DNA of 64,000 bases from Amorphus sp040750475 (GCF_040750475.1 NZ_JABJVY010000015.1:62001-126000); one strand, 5' to 3'. Shown: positions 42,424-51,420, numbered from the stretch's first letter. The notes: generated by a model from the sequence alone, not told the origin. Translations and numbers: made by a program.

Positions 42424-43152
42424 ATGGCGCAGGGTGCGAATATGAAGTGTGCTGTGCGCGCGGTGGCCGGGCGTGCCTTCGAGGATATTCTCGACGGCTA
42501 TTTTCCGCTCAGCGAATCTGTGCGGCAGATGATGGTGCGGCACGGCTTCACGTCGATGTGGATCACGGTGCTGCACGCGCCGGTCATGACCTTGAAAGGG
42601 TTGGCGCCAACCGATCCGGTGCCATTTTCACTGCCCAAGACCTATGCCGGCATGATCGAGCACATGGCATTGGGGGCCGCTTCGTCCGACAACCGCGTGC
42701 ATCTGGTGGGGGTGGGAAACTGGTTTTGGGTCGACGGGCGCGACGAGGTGGACACGTTTCCGCCCTCCACCCGTCTGGGCGAGCCGGCGTTCGTGCGCGG
42801 CATCGGGATCGGAGAGGCGGACGCGGAAGCGGGCACGCGGATGTCTGTCGCACTCGCACGTCTGGATCCGTCCGAACCGATCGACCGAGAGCTCGAAGCG
42901 GCGACCCGTCGTCTCGGCTGGCAGGCAAGCCGGGCGTGGCGGTTTGAGACGGGCGTCCCGGCCATTCGGCGGTCGGATGATCGGGACGTGCCTTCGAGCC
43001 TTTTCGGGCGCGCGGTCGGAACGGACAAACTGAGCCGAGAGGTAGCGTCGCTTCCTGCGTCTGCCTCGCTGAGCGACTGGGACCATGTGCTGGTCGATGT
43101 CAGCCCGGATCACCCGGACCGGGACGCGCTCGAATTCGCACAACGTCTCTAA
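42424..43152 (+). CDS. Unrecognised protein downstream of the split oxygenase
   Basis: A 242-residue soluble protein with no signal peptide or membrane segment and only one cysteine. I recognise no family. It has a hydrophobic core region (VRHGFTSMWITVLHAPVMTL), a DNRVHLVGVGNWFWVDG segment, and a low-complexity C-terminal region rich in Ser, Asp and Arg. ATG 42442 after AGGG is an alternative start. It lies 34 bases after the oxygenase stop, same strand, so it is probably co-transcribed and may be an oxygenase accessory or assembly factor; this is inference only. Confidence 0.7.
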   Translation: MAQGANMKCAVRAVAGRAFEDILDGYFPLSESVRQMMVRHGFTSMWITVLHAPVMTLKGLAPTDPVPFSLPKTYAGMIEHMALGAASSDNRVHLVGVGNWFWVDGRDEVDTFPPSTRLGEPAFVRGIGIGEADAEAGTRMSVALARLDPSEPIDRELEAATRRLGWQASRAWRFETGVPAIRRSDDRDVPSSLFGRAVGTDKLSREVASLPASASLSDWDHVLVDVSPDHPDRDALEFAQRL

Positions 43153-43186
43153 CCAGTAGGCTGCTCCGACATCACATACAGAGAAT

Positions 43187-43966
43187 TCATAGAAGTCCGG
43201 CGACGGCCTTCGAGCACTCCCGTAGTGTGTTGACGATGCTGCTCCGATAGCCTTCATCCAGAAAGCGCGCGCTGTCGCCCGAAATGCCGAGCGAGGCGCA
43301 TTCGCCACTCTCCGAGCGCACGGGCGTCGCGACAGCGGCCACGCCGGCTTCGAACTCACCGTCGACGAATGCGTAGCCGCGCTCTGACGTGAGCGCGATA
43401 TCGGCGGCAACCTTTTCGCGGTCGAGAAGGGTGCTGGCGGTAAAGCTCTTCAACGGAGCATTTTCGATCAGGATTTGGGCCTGCTCCGGCGAACACGAGG
43501 AGACAAGGGCGCGCCCGATCGCAGTGCTGAGCAGCGGCACCCGGCTGCCGACCGTGAACCCGATGCTTGCGGGTCTGGCGTCGGCACTGGCATGGGCCAC
43601 GTAAACCGCTTCCAGGCCGTCGATCATCGCCATGGAAATACCGCCCGGAACCTGCTGCGAGAAAGAGCGCAGGACGGGATCGATCGTCTTTCCGAATTGG
43701 CGTGCCTGCAAGAAACCGCTGGCGAGAACCAGAATGCGCGGCGTCAGCGAAAAGACGCGGTCGTCCTGCCGGACGTAGCCCAGATGCACGAGGGTCAGGA
43801 CCAGCCGTCTGGCGGTTGCACGGTCCAGCCCGGTCGTGCGGGCGATTTGGGGGAGCGTCAAATGGGTCGACGACGTATCGAAGGCCTTCAACACGCCCAT
43901 ACCTTTCGCGAAGGTCAGCGAAATGTCGCGGTCCGTTATTTTGCGGCTTTCGTTCTCACGCGTCAT
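43187..43966 (-). CDS. IclR-family transcriptional regulator
   Basis: A 259-residue regulator with an N-terminal winged helix (FDTSSTHLTLPQIARTTGLDRATARR) and the C-terminal effector domain (GFTVGSRVPLLSTAIGRALV). IclR proteins control aromatic and acid catabolism. It converges on the split oxygenase genes and is next to the Sox-like operon, so either could be its target. The candidate dyad over the Rieske promoter is a possible site. Confidence 0.92.
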   Translation of the reverse strand: MTRENESRKITDRDISLTFAKGMGVLKAFDTSSTHLTLPQIARTTGLDRATARRLVLTLVHLGYVRQDDRVFSLTPRILVLASGFLQARQFGKTIDPVLRSFSQQVPGGISMAMIDGLEAVYVAHASADARPASIGFTVGSRVPLLSTAIGRALVSSCSPEQAQILIENAPLKSFTASTLLDREKVAADIALTSERGYAFVDGEFEAGVAAVATPVRSESGECASLGISGDSARFLDEGYRSSIVNTLRECSKAVAGLL

Positions 43967-44096
43967 TTATGCCTGCTCCTGCGAACCGCCCGTGCTTAAA
44001 GGTGGCGGGCCGTCCTGACAATCTGGTTCGCTCTCACGGGCCGGCCGGGGCTGCATGCAGCAGGCGATTAATCGGCATCGATTTTTGCCCAGCGTC

Positions 44097-45485
44097 CTAT
44101 TCCGCAAGCTTTGCGAGGGTGCCGAGCGGGATCGGAGCGATTGGCATTCGGCGGCGGGACCGCGCCACCGGTTCTCCGGTCAAATGAGTGAGCGTCGCTG
44201 CGACCGAGTGACGGGCAAGTGCGCCCTGGTCCGGCCCCATCGCGGCGGTGGTGTAACGCTTCACGTGTTCGGGATGCGCAAACCCCTCGCGCAACGAAAG
44301 TGCCAAATCGCCGACGGTCATGTCGTTACAGATGTCGACGAATTGCCGCCAGGGATCACCCTTGGGGACGGCGAGAGCGGAAGCCTCCGGGGCGGCAACA
44401 CTTCCGGCCAATTCGATCTCGGGACAAACGGTCGGCGCGGCATCGATCAGGTCGAGCCGGGGCAGGCTGCCGGCATCCACCGCGAGAAGGTCCACGGGAA
44501 GGGTTTGGTATCCGTGCTTGGTTTCGACCCGGGCGGCCGTAACGCGGCCACGTCCGAGCGCGGCGACGATCCGGTCGCTGGGATCGAGAACGGTCACGGC
44601 GGCGCCCGCCTGTTTCAAAAGTTCGGCGGCGCGCTGGGCGGTTTTCGGTTCATCGCTTGCGACAAGCACGCGCTGACCGGGCAGAACTGCGAAATGTTCA
44701 ACATAGTCGGCGGCGGCTGAGGCGAGCATCACGCCGGGCAGGTCGTTGTTCTCGAAGATCGGCAGGAGGGACGTGCGCCCGGTTGCAAGCACCACGCGGG
44801 GCGCTCGGATCTCCCAGAGCACGGCGCCGCTGGCTTGCTCTTCCAGGGCGAGCGCGCCGTTCCGCTGTAGTGCGACGACCAAGGTCGCGGATAGGCATGT
44901 GACGCCGAAGGACGCCTCAATGGACGTGGATGGTGCCGCATCTGCAATCAGCACGGACTGTCCGTCCTTTTGGGCACTTGCGGCAGCGGCGCGTCCCGCC
45001 GGCCCGGCCCCCACAACGAGGACGTCGCAATCGATCCGCTTCACCGAGAAGGCGTCCGGCTTCCCGCCGATCGGGCCGTCGCTTGCGAGCCGGCGCAAGA
45101 TCGGCTCCACGGTGTGCCAGGCGCGGGTGCCGGTCCAGAGTTTGTGGTAGAAGCCGGCGACCGTGAAGCGCGCGAGACTTGCGATCGCCAGGGCGGAACG
45201 GCGATCGGCGTGAGCGCCACGCACCTCAAGTCCGGGCGTCAGGGGCAAAGTGGTCGCGCGGGCATTGGCGTGCACCGGGGCGGGTGCTAGGCGATGGACC
45301 AGCGCGGCCGGTTCGTCGAAATTGGCGCTCATAATGCCACGCGGCCGGCGCCGGCGCGGGCTGAAGCCTGTGGCGATGATGCCATTGCGCAAAAGAGCCG
45401 AGGCGACGGTATCGTCGGACCGACCGACGAGACGACGACGGTTGAAGACGAAGGAGATGTCGCCCTCGGACGGGGGGATCTTCAT
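44097..45485 (-). CDS. Sarcosine oxidase alpha-like protein, short form lacking the folate-binding half
   Basis: A 462-residue protein. It has the N-terminal SoxA 2Fe-2S-like fold without cluster cysteines (DDTVASALLRNG, then RRPRGIMSA), then a dinucleotide-binding domain (LVVGAGPAGRAAA), and the SoxA-like tail (HVKRYTTAAMGPDQGA). It stops at about residue 462, whereas SoxA continues some 500 residues into a GcvT-like tetrahydrofolate domain. The reduced form resembles opine-oxidase or hydrogen-cyanide-synthase alpha subunits. With the overlapping SoxB-like gene it may form a two-subunit amine oxidase. SoxD and SoxG are absent. Confidence 0.85.
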   Translation of the reverse strand: MKIPPSEGDISFVFNRRRLVGRSDDTVASALLRNGIIATGFSPRRRRPRGIMSANFDEPAALVHRLAPAPVHANARATTLPLTPGLEVRGAHADRRSALAIASLARFTVAGFYHKLWTGTRAWHTVEPILRRLASDGPIGGKPDAFSVKRIDCDVLVVGAGPAGRAAAASAQKDGQSVLIADAAPSTSIEASFGVTCLSATLVVALQRNGALALEEQASGAVLWEIRAPRVVLATGRTSLLPIFENNDLPGVMLASAAADYVEHFAVLPGQRVLVASDEPKTAQRAAELLKQAGAAVTVLDPSDRIVAALGRGRVTAARVETKHGYQTLPVDLLAVDAGSLPRLDLIDAAPTVCPEIELAGSVAAPEASALAVPKGDPWRQFVDICNDMTVGDLALSLREGFAHPEHVKRYTTAAMGPDQGALARHSVAATLTHLTGEPVARSRRRMPIAPIPLGTLAKLAE

Positions 45486-46720
45486 CGTCCTCGCGCCTCG
45501 ATCTTTTCCTCAATCAGCGCGCCGCTCTGGTAGCGCCGGGGCGAGAAAGGGGCGGCGAGCTTCGTCGGTGTGCCCGTCGCGATTTCGGTGGCGAGGGCAT
45601 GGCCGGCGGTGGGCGCGGCCTTCATGCCGCCCGCCGACCAGCCGCAATTGACGAAAAGACCGGATACAGCCGTTTGCCCCAACAGCGGGCTTGCGTCGGG
45701 GGTGACGTCGATCACGCCCTCCCACATCCGCATCAGCCGAACCCCTGCGAGCGTCGGAAACAGCGTCACAAGCCCTCGCACGGACTGGGCGGCGAGGCCG
45801 AACGGGTCGGGCTCGGTTTCTCCCTCCGCATCGCTCTGCGCGATGCCAAGCACGAATTCGCCACGCGCGGTCTGCTGGACCAAGGCCCGGTGGCGCATGG
45901 AGACGACGACCGGATCCAGGACCGGCGCGATCGGTTCGGTGACGGCCGCCATCAGCGGATAAGGGACGATCGGGAGCGACAAGCCAACGGTTTCGGCGAG
46001 CGGCTTGGATGTCCAGCCGGCGGCTAGCACGACCTGATCGGCCTCGACCGCGCCGGCGGACGTCTCGACGCCCACGGCTTTCCCGATGCGTTCCAGAAGC
46101 GTCGATACGCTGACGCCTTCGACGATATCGACCCCGAGATGCGACGCGGCGCGGGCGTAGGCCCAGGCGACCGCATCGTGTCGGACCGTTGCGGCGTCTT
46201 GTTGCCAGAGACCGCCGACGATCTCCGCCTGAAGAAGGGGAAGACGTTTGCACACCGCTTCGGCTGACAGAATTTCGGCGTGGGCGCCGACGGAGGCCAT
46301 GGTGTCGACCATCGCCCGGAACTCGCTGCGATCGACCTCGTCGTGGGCGAGCTGAAGATAGCCGCGCTGCGTCACCATCAAATTGTAGTCGAGCTCGCTA
46401 CCGAGGGTCCGGTACCGCCGAAGCGCATCCTGAAAGAAAGCAGCGCTTGCCGGATGGCGATAGGTGGACCGGAGGAGCGCGGTGTTGCGGGCGGTGTTGC
46501 CGCCGCCGAGCCATCCGCTTTCGATGACCGCGACGCTGCGGATGCCATGGTCGCGCGCAAGATGATAGGCCGTCGCCAGACCATGTACGCCGCCGCCCAC
46601 GATCACGACATCGTAGGAGCGTTTGAGATCGGCCTTGCGCCACTGGGCCGGCCAGGCCGAATGGCGCTTTGGCAGGTTGGCGAGATACTGCCGAAAGAAG
46701 CGCGTCGGAGGCTCTACCAC
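45482..46720 (-). CDS. Sarcosine oxidase beta-like FAD oxidoreductase
   Basis: A 412-residue DAO-family flavoprotein. The start is taken at GTG 46720, which overlaps the stop of the GntR gene and gives the normal SoxB length. The FAD motif VVIVGGGVHGLATAYHLA lies at about residues 37-54, followed by GWLGGGNTARNT and the C-terminal NCGWSAGGMKAAPTAGHALA. It oxidises a secondary amine such as an N-methyl amino acid or opine; the precise substrate is unknown. The gene end overlaps the SoxA-like start by four bases. Confidence 0.88.
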   Translation of the reverse strand: MVEPPTRFFRQYLANLPKRHSAWPAQWRKADLKRSYDVVIVGGGVHGLATAYHLARDHGIRSVAVIESGWLGGGNTARNTALLRSTYRHPASAAFFQDALRRYRTLGSELDYNLMVTQRGYLQLAHDEVDRSEFRAMVDTMASVGAHAEILSAEAVCKRLPLLQAEIVGGLWQQDAATVRHDAVAWAYARAASHLGVDIVEGVSVSTLLERIGKAVGVETSAGAVEADQVVLAAGWTSKPLAETVGLSLPIVPYPLMAAVTEPIAPVLDPVVVSMRHRALVQQTARGEFVLGIAQSDAEGETEPDPFGLAAQSVRGLVTLFPTLAGVRLMRMWEGVIDVTPDASPLLGQTAVSGLFVNCGWSAGGMKAAPTAGHALATEIATGTPTKLAAPFSPRRYQSGALIEEKIEARGR

Positions 46721-47367
46721 TGGCTTTCGTAGTAGCTCTTTGCCGTCGCCAGCAAGCTGCGCATGCTGTCCGCGGCGGCCGCCTCGTCGCGCTGTTCGAA
46801 GGCGGCACAAATGGCGCGGTGATAGTCGAGGGTCGTGGCCTGATTTTCCGCGACCGATAGCGTCGCGACCCGGATCCGTTGGATCTGGTCGTCGAGCGTC
46901 TCCAAAACTTGGGCGAGGCGCGCGTTACCGCACGCGCGCAAGAGGCGGGTCCGGAAGTTGGAATTGTGGAGAATGAAAGCCTGGGTATCGCTCTCCTCGT
47001 AGGCGGCCTCTTCGCCGCGGACCTCCGATGCAATGGCGGCGATTTCGGCCACTTCGGCACGGGCAACCGCCATTGCCGCCGCCTGAGGCTCGATCAGTAG
47101 CCGCAGCTCGATAATCTCCTCCATCGCCTCGCGGGTGACTTCCGGAACGCGATAGCCCCGTCCGGTATCCTCTAAAACGCCCTCCCGGCAGAGCTGAAAC
47201 AGGGCCTCGCGCACGGGCGTCCTGGAGACGCCGAGCTGCTTCGACAGATCCTGTTCCACGGCGCCGCCGTCGGGAAAGGTGCCCAGACGCACCATCTCGC
47301 GAAGGCTCGCATAAACCTGGTCGCGCAGGCGGGGCTGGCGGACGGGGAGGGAGAGGGACACGCTCAT
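46714..47367 (-). CDS. GntR-family (FCD) regulator
   Basis: A 217-residue regulator with the N-terminal winged helix (LRDQVYASLREMVRLG and LGVSRTPVREALFQL) and a helical FCD effector domain. It is the first gene of the Sox-like operon and probably regulates it. ATACTGTAT lies just upstream of its start. Confidence 0.92.
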   Translation of the reverse strand: MSVSLSLPVRQPRLRDQVYASLREMVRLGTFPDGGAVEQDLSKQLGVSRTPVREALFQLCREGVLEDTGRGYRVPEVTREAMEEIIELRLLIEPQAAAMAVARAEVAEIAAIASEVRGEEAAYEESDTQAFILHNSNFRTRLLRACGNARLAQVLETLDDQIQRIRVATLSVAENQATTLDYHRAICAAFEQRDEAAAADSMRSLLATAKSYYESQW

Positions 47368-47380
47368 ATGTATACTGTAT
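47366..47380. promoter_or_regulatory. Candidate GntR operator
   Basis: TATGTATACTGTAT-like sequence containing GTATAC (47370-47375) and the palindrome ATACTGTAT (47372-47380), directly before the GntR start codon. FCD regulators often bind GTATAC-centred sites and autoregulate. Confidence 0.4.
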
Positions 47381-47500
47381 GCAAAACGCCGCCTCCGATC
47401 AATCTTTTTGCTGCCTGTTGCGGCATTGGGGCCGGTGCGCGAATGCTGCGCTGCGGCGTAGCCATATGCTGCGCGATTCAGGCTTCAGCGGAGTTTGCGC

Positions 47501-48016
47501 ATGTCGGCGTTTCCCGACCATCCCTTCTGGACTTTTTCCCTGGAAACCTATGGCAAGCCCGGCGTGTCGGATGCCTGCCTGGAGCTGCAGGACCGGCTGG
47601 TGGTCGACGTCAATCTGCTCCTTTTTTGCCTCTGGTGCGCGAAAGCCGGCCGCGCGACGTTTGGCGAAGCGGAAATGGCGGCCCTGCTTGGGCAGGTGGA
47701 AGACTGGCATGAGAATGTGGTCAAGCCGCTGCGCAAGGCGCGTCGGCGGATGAAGCGCGGCGCGGAGGGGGTTGCGCTCGATCTCGTGCTGGATGTGCGC
47801 AAACGGCTGTCAACGATTGAGATCGAGACGGAGCATCTGGAACAGCTCCTGATCGCGGCAGCGGCCGGTGAGGGAACGTCGGCTCCGACGGATCAGTCTG
47901 CCGAAGAAGTCGCTCGCGCCAATGTCCGCGTTTACTTCCATGCGATCGGTGCTCGTCCGGATGCCGACGACGAAGCGGTCCTTGACCAGGTGCTGCAAGC
48001 GGCCCTCGAAGCGTAG
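47501..48016 (+). CDS. TIGR02444-family protein
   Basis: A 171-residue helical protein. The opening PDHPFWTFSLETYGKPGV and the segment VDVNLLLFCLWCAKAG match TIGR02444 proteins, which have no known function. The start is taken at ATG 47501 with GGAG seven bases before it; a TTG at 47495 is an alternative. It stands alone between oppositely directed genes. Confidence 0.8.
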   Translation: MSAFPDHPFWTFSLETYGKPGVSDACLELQDRLVVDVNLLLFCLWCAKAGRATFGEAEMAALLGQVEDWHENVVKPLRKARRRMKRGAEGVALDLVLDVRKRLSTIEIETEHLEQLLIAAAAGEGTSAPTDQSAEEVARANVRVYFHAIGARPDADDEAVLDQVLQAALEA

Positions 48017-48050
48017 CCGGTGTAAAGCGGATCACCTGGAACGCTCGCGC

Positions 48051-48605
48051 TCAACTGCGCTCCACGGCCTGGGCAGCGGCATCGAGCGCTGCGGCGATTT
48101 TGTCGGCGGTCTCCTGGTCGATGGCGCCGCGGTCGATCCGAAGCCGCAAGGCGAGCTTCAGATTTTCCATCGCCCGGATCACCGGGGCGGGGACCGGATC
48201 GTCAGGGCCGGTGTCCGCGCTACGGGATAGGAGGTCTTCCGCCGCTGCGCGGTTGGCCTCCAGAAAGGACTTGCCGTCCTCCGTCACCGCGTAGCGCTTG
48301 CGACCGCCGTGTTCGGCGTCGATCTGGACGTAGCCCATGTCGTCCAGCCAGGCGAGGGTCGGGTAGATCACGCCCGGGCTCGGACTGTAGCGGCCTGAAA
48401 AACGCTCTTCGATCGACTTGATCAGCTCGTAGCCGTGGCTCGGCGCCTGGTCGATCATGGCGAGAACGAGCAGCCGAAGTTCGCCATAGTCGAACAATCG
48501 CCCGCCACGCCGGCCGCCCCGGCGATGGCGCCACCGCTTGCCGGGGGCATCGTCGGAAAAAGGATCGGGGCGATTTCCGCCGGAGTGAGAAGATCTGTCG
48601 CGCAT
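48051..48605 (-). CDS. PadR-family transcriptional regulator
   Basis: A 184-residue regulator with a Gly/Arg/His-rich N-terminal extension (residues 10-34) and a PadR winged helix (DYGELRLLVLAMIDQAPSHGYELIKSIEERF, then YSPSPGVIYPTLAWLDDMGY). The C-terminal half is helical and likely dimerises. A palindromic sequence just upstream suggests autoregulation. PadR proteins commonly repress efflux or membrane-stress genes. Confidence 0.9.
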   Translation of the reverse strand: MRDRSSHSGGNRPDPFSDDAPGKRWRHRRGGRRGGRLFDYGELRLLVLAMIDQAPSHGYELIKSIEERFSGRYSPSPGVIYPTLAWLDDMGYVQIDAEHGGRKRYAVTEDGKSFLEANRAAAEDLLSRSADTGPDDPVPAPVIRAMENLKLALRLRIDRGAIDQETADKIAAALDAAAQAVERS

Positions 48606-48612
48606 GGATTTA

Positions 48613-48631
48613 GATATACGTCGATATATCG
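48613..48631. promoter_or_regulatory. Candidate PadR operator
   Basis: GATATA-cgtcga-TATATC (48613-48630) overlaps the perfect palindrome CGATATATCG (48622-48631). It starts eight bases before the PadR start codon. Its TCGATAT word is shared with the tandem repeat upstream of the RND operon. Confidence 0.5.
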
Positions 48632-48866
48632 GATAGACAATCCCGGCTGGAACAGTTTCGCTATTTCTCGCCATTGCCGGAAGCTTGGCCGTCCACCTGT
48701 TGATCCTGCGTTTTTGATCCCGATAACGCCCGACATGGGCGTGGATTTCGCGTCTGTCCGCGACAGCGGGCCACAGCCATGGAACGGCGGTACCGGGCCG
48801 CTCGTTGACGAAAGGATGGCCATTCCGTGGTCGGTCCATGGCGCGTAATCACGGGGAAAACAACCA

Positions 48867-49262
48867 ATGGCATCACAATCGAGGAGAGCCGGCGCATTCG
48901 GCGCTTGGCTCCTATGCTTGGCTGCGCTCGTTGCAGTGGTCCTTGCCGCGCTCGCAGCTTTCAGCGCCGGAAACGGCATAGCCTTCACGCCGGGATCCTA
49001 CCTGGTGTTGGTGACGACCGGGCTTCTCCTTCTCGGAGGGCTCATTCTCGCCTTCGGCCATCACCTGCCGCGCTGGGTCGTGGTGGTGATGGCGATCCTC
49101 GTCCTGCTCGACATTCTCGGAACCGGCTTCGCCGCCTGGCTGCTGGAAACGAACATTCTGCTTGCGGCCGTCGCCGTCGCGGGCTTCGCCTGGCTGATCT
49201 ACATCGTGATCGATCCTGCCCGCGATAGCCGCTCCGCCATTGCTGCCGGAAAGGGAGCCTGA
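48867..49262 (+). CDS. Small membrane protein, probable anchor for the PQQ dehydrogenase
   Basis: A 131-residue protein with four transmembrane segments (about residues 11-32, 43-64, 70-92 and 95-116). It resembles in size and topology the N-terminal membrane domain of glucose/quinate PQQ dehydrogenases, and it is placed six bases before a PQQ dehydrogenase that lacks that domain. It may hold the enzyme at the membrane and bind ubiquinone. GGGGA precedes the ATG. Confidence 0.75.
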   Translation: MASQSRRAGAFGAWLLCLAALVAVVLAALAAFSAGNGIAFTPGSYLVLVTTGLLLLGGLILAFGHHLPRWVVVVMAILVLLDILGTGFAAWLLETNILLAAVAVAGFAWLIYIVIDPARDSRSAIAAGKGA

Positions 49263-49268
49263 CCGGCC

Positions 49269-51392
49269 ATGATGATAAGATCCAAATTCGTCTTAGCTCT
49301 TTCCACGGCGCTGTCTCTTTCACTGGCCGGCATGCCCGTGTTGGCGCAGAATCAGGACGGTGCCGCGGGCGCAGGAAATGCGCCGGCGGCATCCTCGTCC
49401 GACGCGCCGAACACCGGTGCGGTCGAGAACGGTCCGGAGAGCGTCCCGCGGACCACGATTTCGCCTGCGGGCCAAGGGGCAACCGTGGAAACCGGGCCGG
49501 CTGGAACCGCGCCCGGCGAGGCGTCAAAAGCGCCCGGGAAGTCCGGTCCGGACGCTTGGATGGAGACCACCGACACCTGGGCCACCTTCAATGGCGACTT
49601 GAGGGCGCAGAAATATTCGCCCGCCGACCAGATCACGCCGGAGAATGTCGGCAAGCTAAAGAAGGCCTGGGAGTATCATACCGGAGACGTGTCGGACGGC
49701 TCCGGCGATATTCCGACGTCGGTCTGGTCCGCCACGCCGTTGTTCGTGAACGACACGCTCTATCTCGGGACACCGTTCTACCGGATCATCGCGCTGGAGC
49801 CGGACACGGGCGAAGAGAAATGGGTTTACGACCCGGACGCGGTTTTGGAGGCGCTGACCCAGCCGGCGATGAAGAATCGGGGTGTCGCCTACTGGCAGGC
49901 CGATGAGCCGGCCGAGGGCGAAGCCTGTCAGAAGATCGTCTATATCGGTACCATGGACGCCAAGCTCCACGGTGTCGACGCCGACACCGGCAAGCCCTGT
50001 GCTTCGTTCGGCGACAACGGCGTGGTTGACGTCAACCAGTGGAACACAGTGAACGCGGCGTGGCCGCTGTCGCTTCTGCAGCCGCCGACGGTCTATCACG
50101 ACACGCTGTTCGTCGGCTGGGCCGGCAAGGACTGGACCGATTCCGCAGCCCCTCCCGGCACTGTGTTCGCGCTGGATGCGCAGAGCGGCGAGCTCAAGTG
50201 GATGTTCCACGCGCTGCCCAACGACGTGATCGAACGCACTGGCACGGCCAATGTTTGGGCCTCGATGTCGATCGATCCGGAGCGAGGCCTGCTCTACATC
50301 CCGGTGTCGTCGCCGAGCCCCAACTACTATGGCGGCAACCGCAAGGAAAAGCTGCCGCTGGCGACCTCGGTCACCGCACTCGACACGGACACCGGCGAGG
50401 TCGTGTGGTCGCGTCAGCTCGTCCATCACGACATCTGGGACTACGACACGGTCGCGCCGCCGACGCTGGTCGATATCCAAAAGGACGGCGAGACGGTTCC
50501 GGCGTTGGTACAGAACTCCAAACAAGGCTTTCTCTACGTTCTGAACCGGGAAACTGGCGAGCCGATCTATCCGATCGAGGAACGCGACGTTCCGGCGTCC
50601 GACATCGAAGGCGAACAGGCCTCGCCGACTCAGCCGTGGGTGGATACGCCGGCGCCGGTGCTGCCCAACGAGTTTCCCGGTATTTCACAGATCGCCGATG
50701 CGGTGGCGTTCGGCGGCTGCACCGATAGGTTCGAGGAGTTGCGCTACGAGGGCAAGTTCACGCCGCCGAGCACCCAGGGAACGCTCGCCTTTCCGCCGAC
50801 GACCGGCGGCGGCCAGTGGGGCGGCGGTGCCGTCGATCCCACCTCCGGAATTTACGTCATCAACGCCAACCATGTGGCCCAGATCTACACGCTTATTCCG
50901 CGCGAGGACTATCAACAGAAGTCGCAGGAAGGCGAGACCAGCGGCTACTATAAGCAGGGCGAGGTGCCCTACGGCTTCAAGCTGGAGACATTCCTCAACT
51001 GGGCCGGCATGCCGTGCTGGAAGCCGCCTTACGGCACCATCGCCGCCTATGACCTCAAGACCGGCGATCGTCTGTGGAACAAGCCGTTCGGGCAGGTCCA
51101 GAAGCACGGCTTCTATATGCCGAAGTCGTGGGGCTCGGTGACGATCGGGGCGCCGGTGATCACCAAGTCCGGGCTGATCTTCATCGGCGCGTCGATGGAC
51201 AGCCGTGTGCGGGCGCTCGACATGAGGACCGGCGACGTGCTGTGGCGGGATCTGGTCGATGCCCCGGCGGTTTCCATGCCGGCGGTCTACACCTACAAGG
51301 GCAAGCAGTATGTGACGTTCGCCGTCGGCGGCAACACGATCCTGCTGCCCAAGGTCTCAGATCAGGTGGTGACCTACGCGCTGCCGGAGTAG
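49269..51392 (+). CDS. PQQ-dependent dehydrogenase, periplasmic (glucose/quinate dehydrogenase-like)
   Basis: A 707-residue beta-propeller quinoprotein. It has a cleavable signal peptide (AGMPVLAQ, residues 20-27), then a low-complexity Ala/Pro/Gly linker to about residue 95, then the propeller: WATFNGDLRAQKYSPADQI, HHDIWDYDTVAPPTLVDI, GGGQWGGGAVDP, and the C-terminal KQYVTFAVGGN. The HDIWDYD block and overall order match the GCD/QuiA group. Its own membrane domain is missing, apparently supplied by the preceding gene. It oxidises a sugar or alcohol in the periplasm and passes electrons to ubiquinone. No pqq synthesis genes are in view. Confidence 0.9.
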   Translation: MMIRSKFVLALSTALSLSLAGMPVLAQNQDGAAGAGNAPAASSSDAPNTGAVENGPESVPRTTISPAGQGATVETGPAGTAPGEASKAPGKSGPDAWMETTDTWATFNGDLRAQKYSPADQITPENVGKLKKAWEYHTGDVSDGSGDIPTSVWSATPLFVNDTLYLGTPFYRIIALEPDTGEEKWVYDPDAVLEALTQPAMKNRGVAYWQADEPAEGEACQKIVYIGTMDAKLHGVDADTGKPCASFGDNGVVDVNQWNTVNAAWPLSLLQPPTVYHDTLFVGWAGKDWTDSAAPPGTVFALDAQSGELKWMFHALPNDVIERTGTANVWASMSIDPERGLLYIPVSSPSPNYYGGNRKEKLPLATSVTALDTDTGEVVWSRQLVHHDIWDYDTVAPPTLVDIQKDGETVPALVQNSKQGFLYVLNRETGEPIYPIEERDVPASDIEGEQASPTQPWVDTPAPVLPNEFPGISQIADAVAFGGCTDRFEELRYEGKFTPPSTQGTLAFPPTTGGGQWGGGAVDPTSGIYVINANHVAQIYTLIPREDYQQKSQEGETSGYYKQGEVPYGFKLETFLNWAGMPCWKPPYGTIAAYDLKTGDRLWNKPFGQVQKHGFYMPKSWGSVTIGAPVITKSGLIFIGASMDSRVRALDMRTGDVLWRDLVDAPAVSMPAVYTYKGKQYVTFAVGGNTILLPKVSDQVVTYALPE

Positions 51393-51420
51393 AGCCACCG
51401 CCGCTTTGTCAGCTTCGCCG

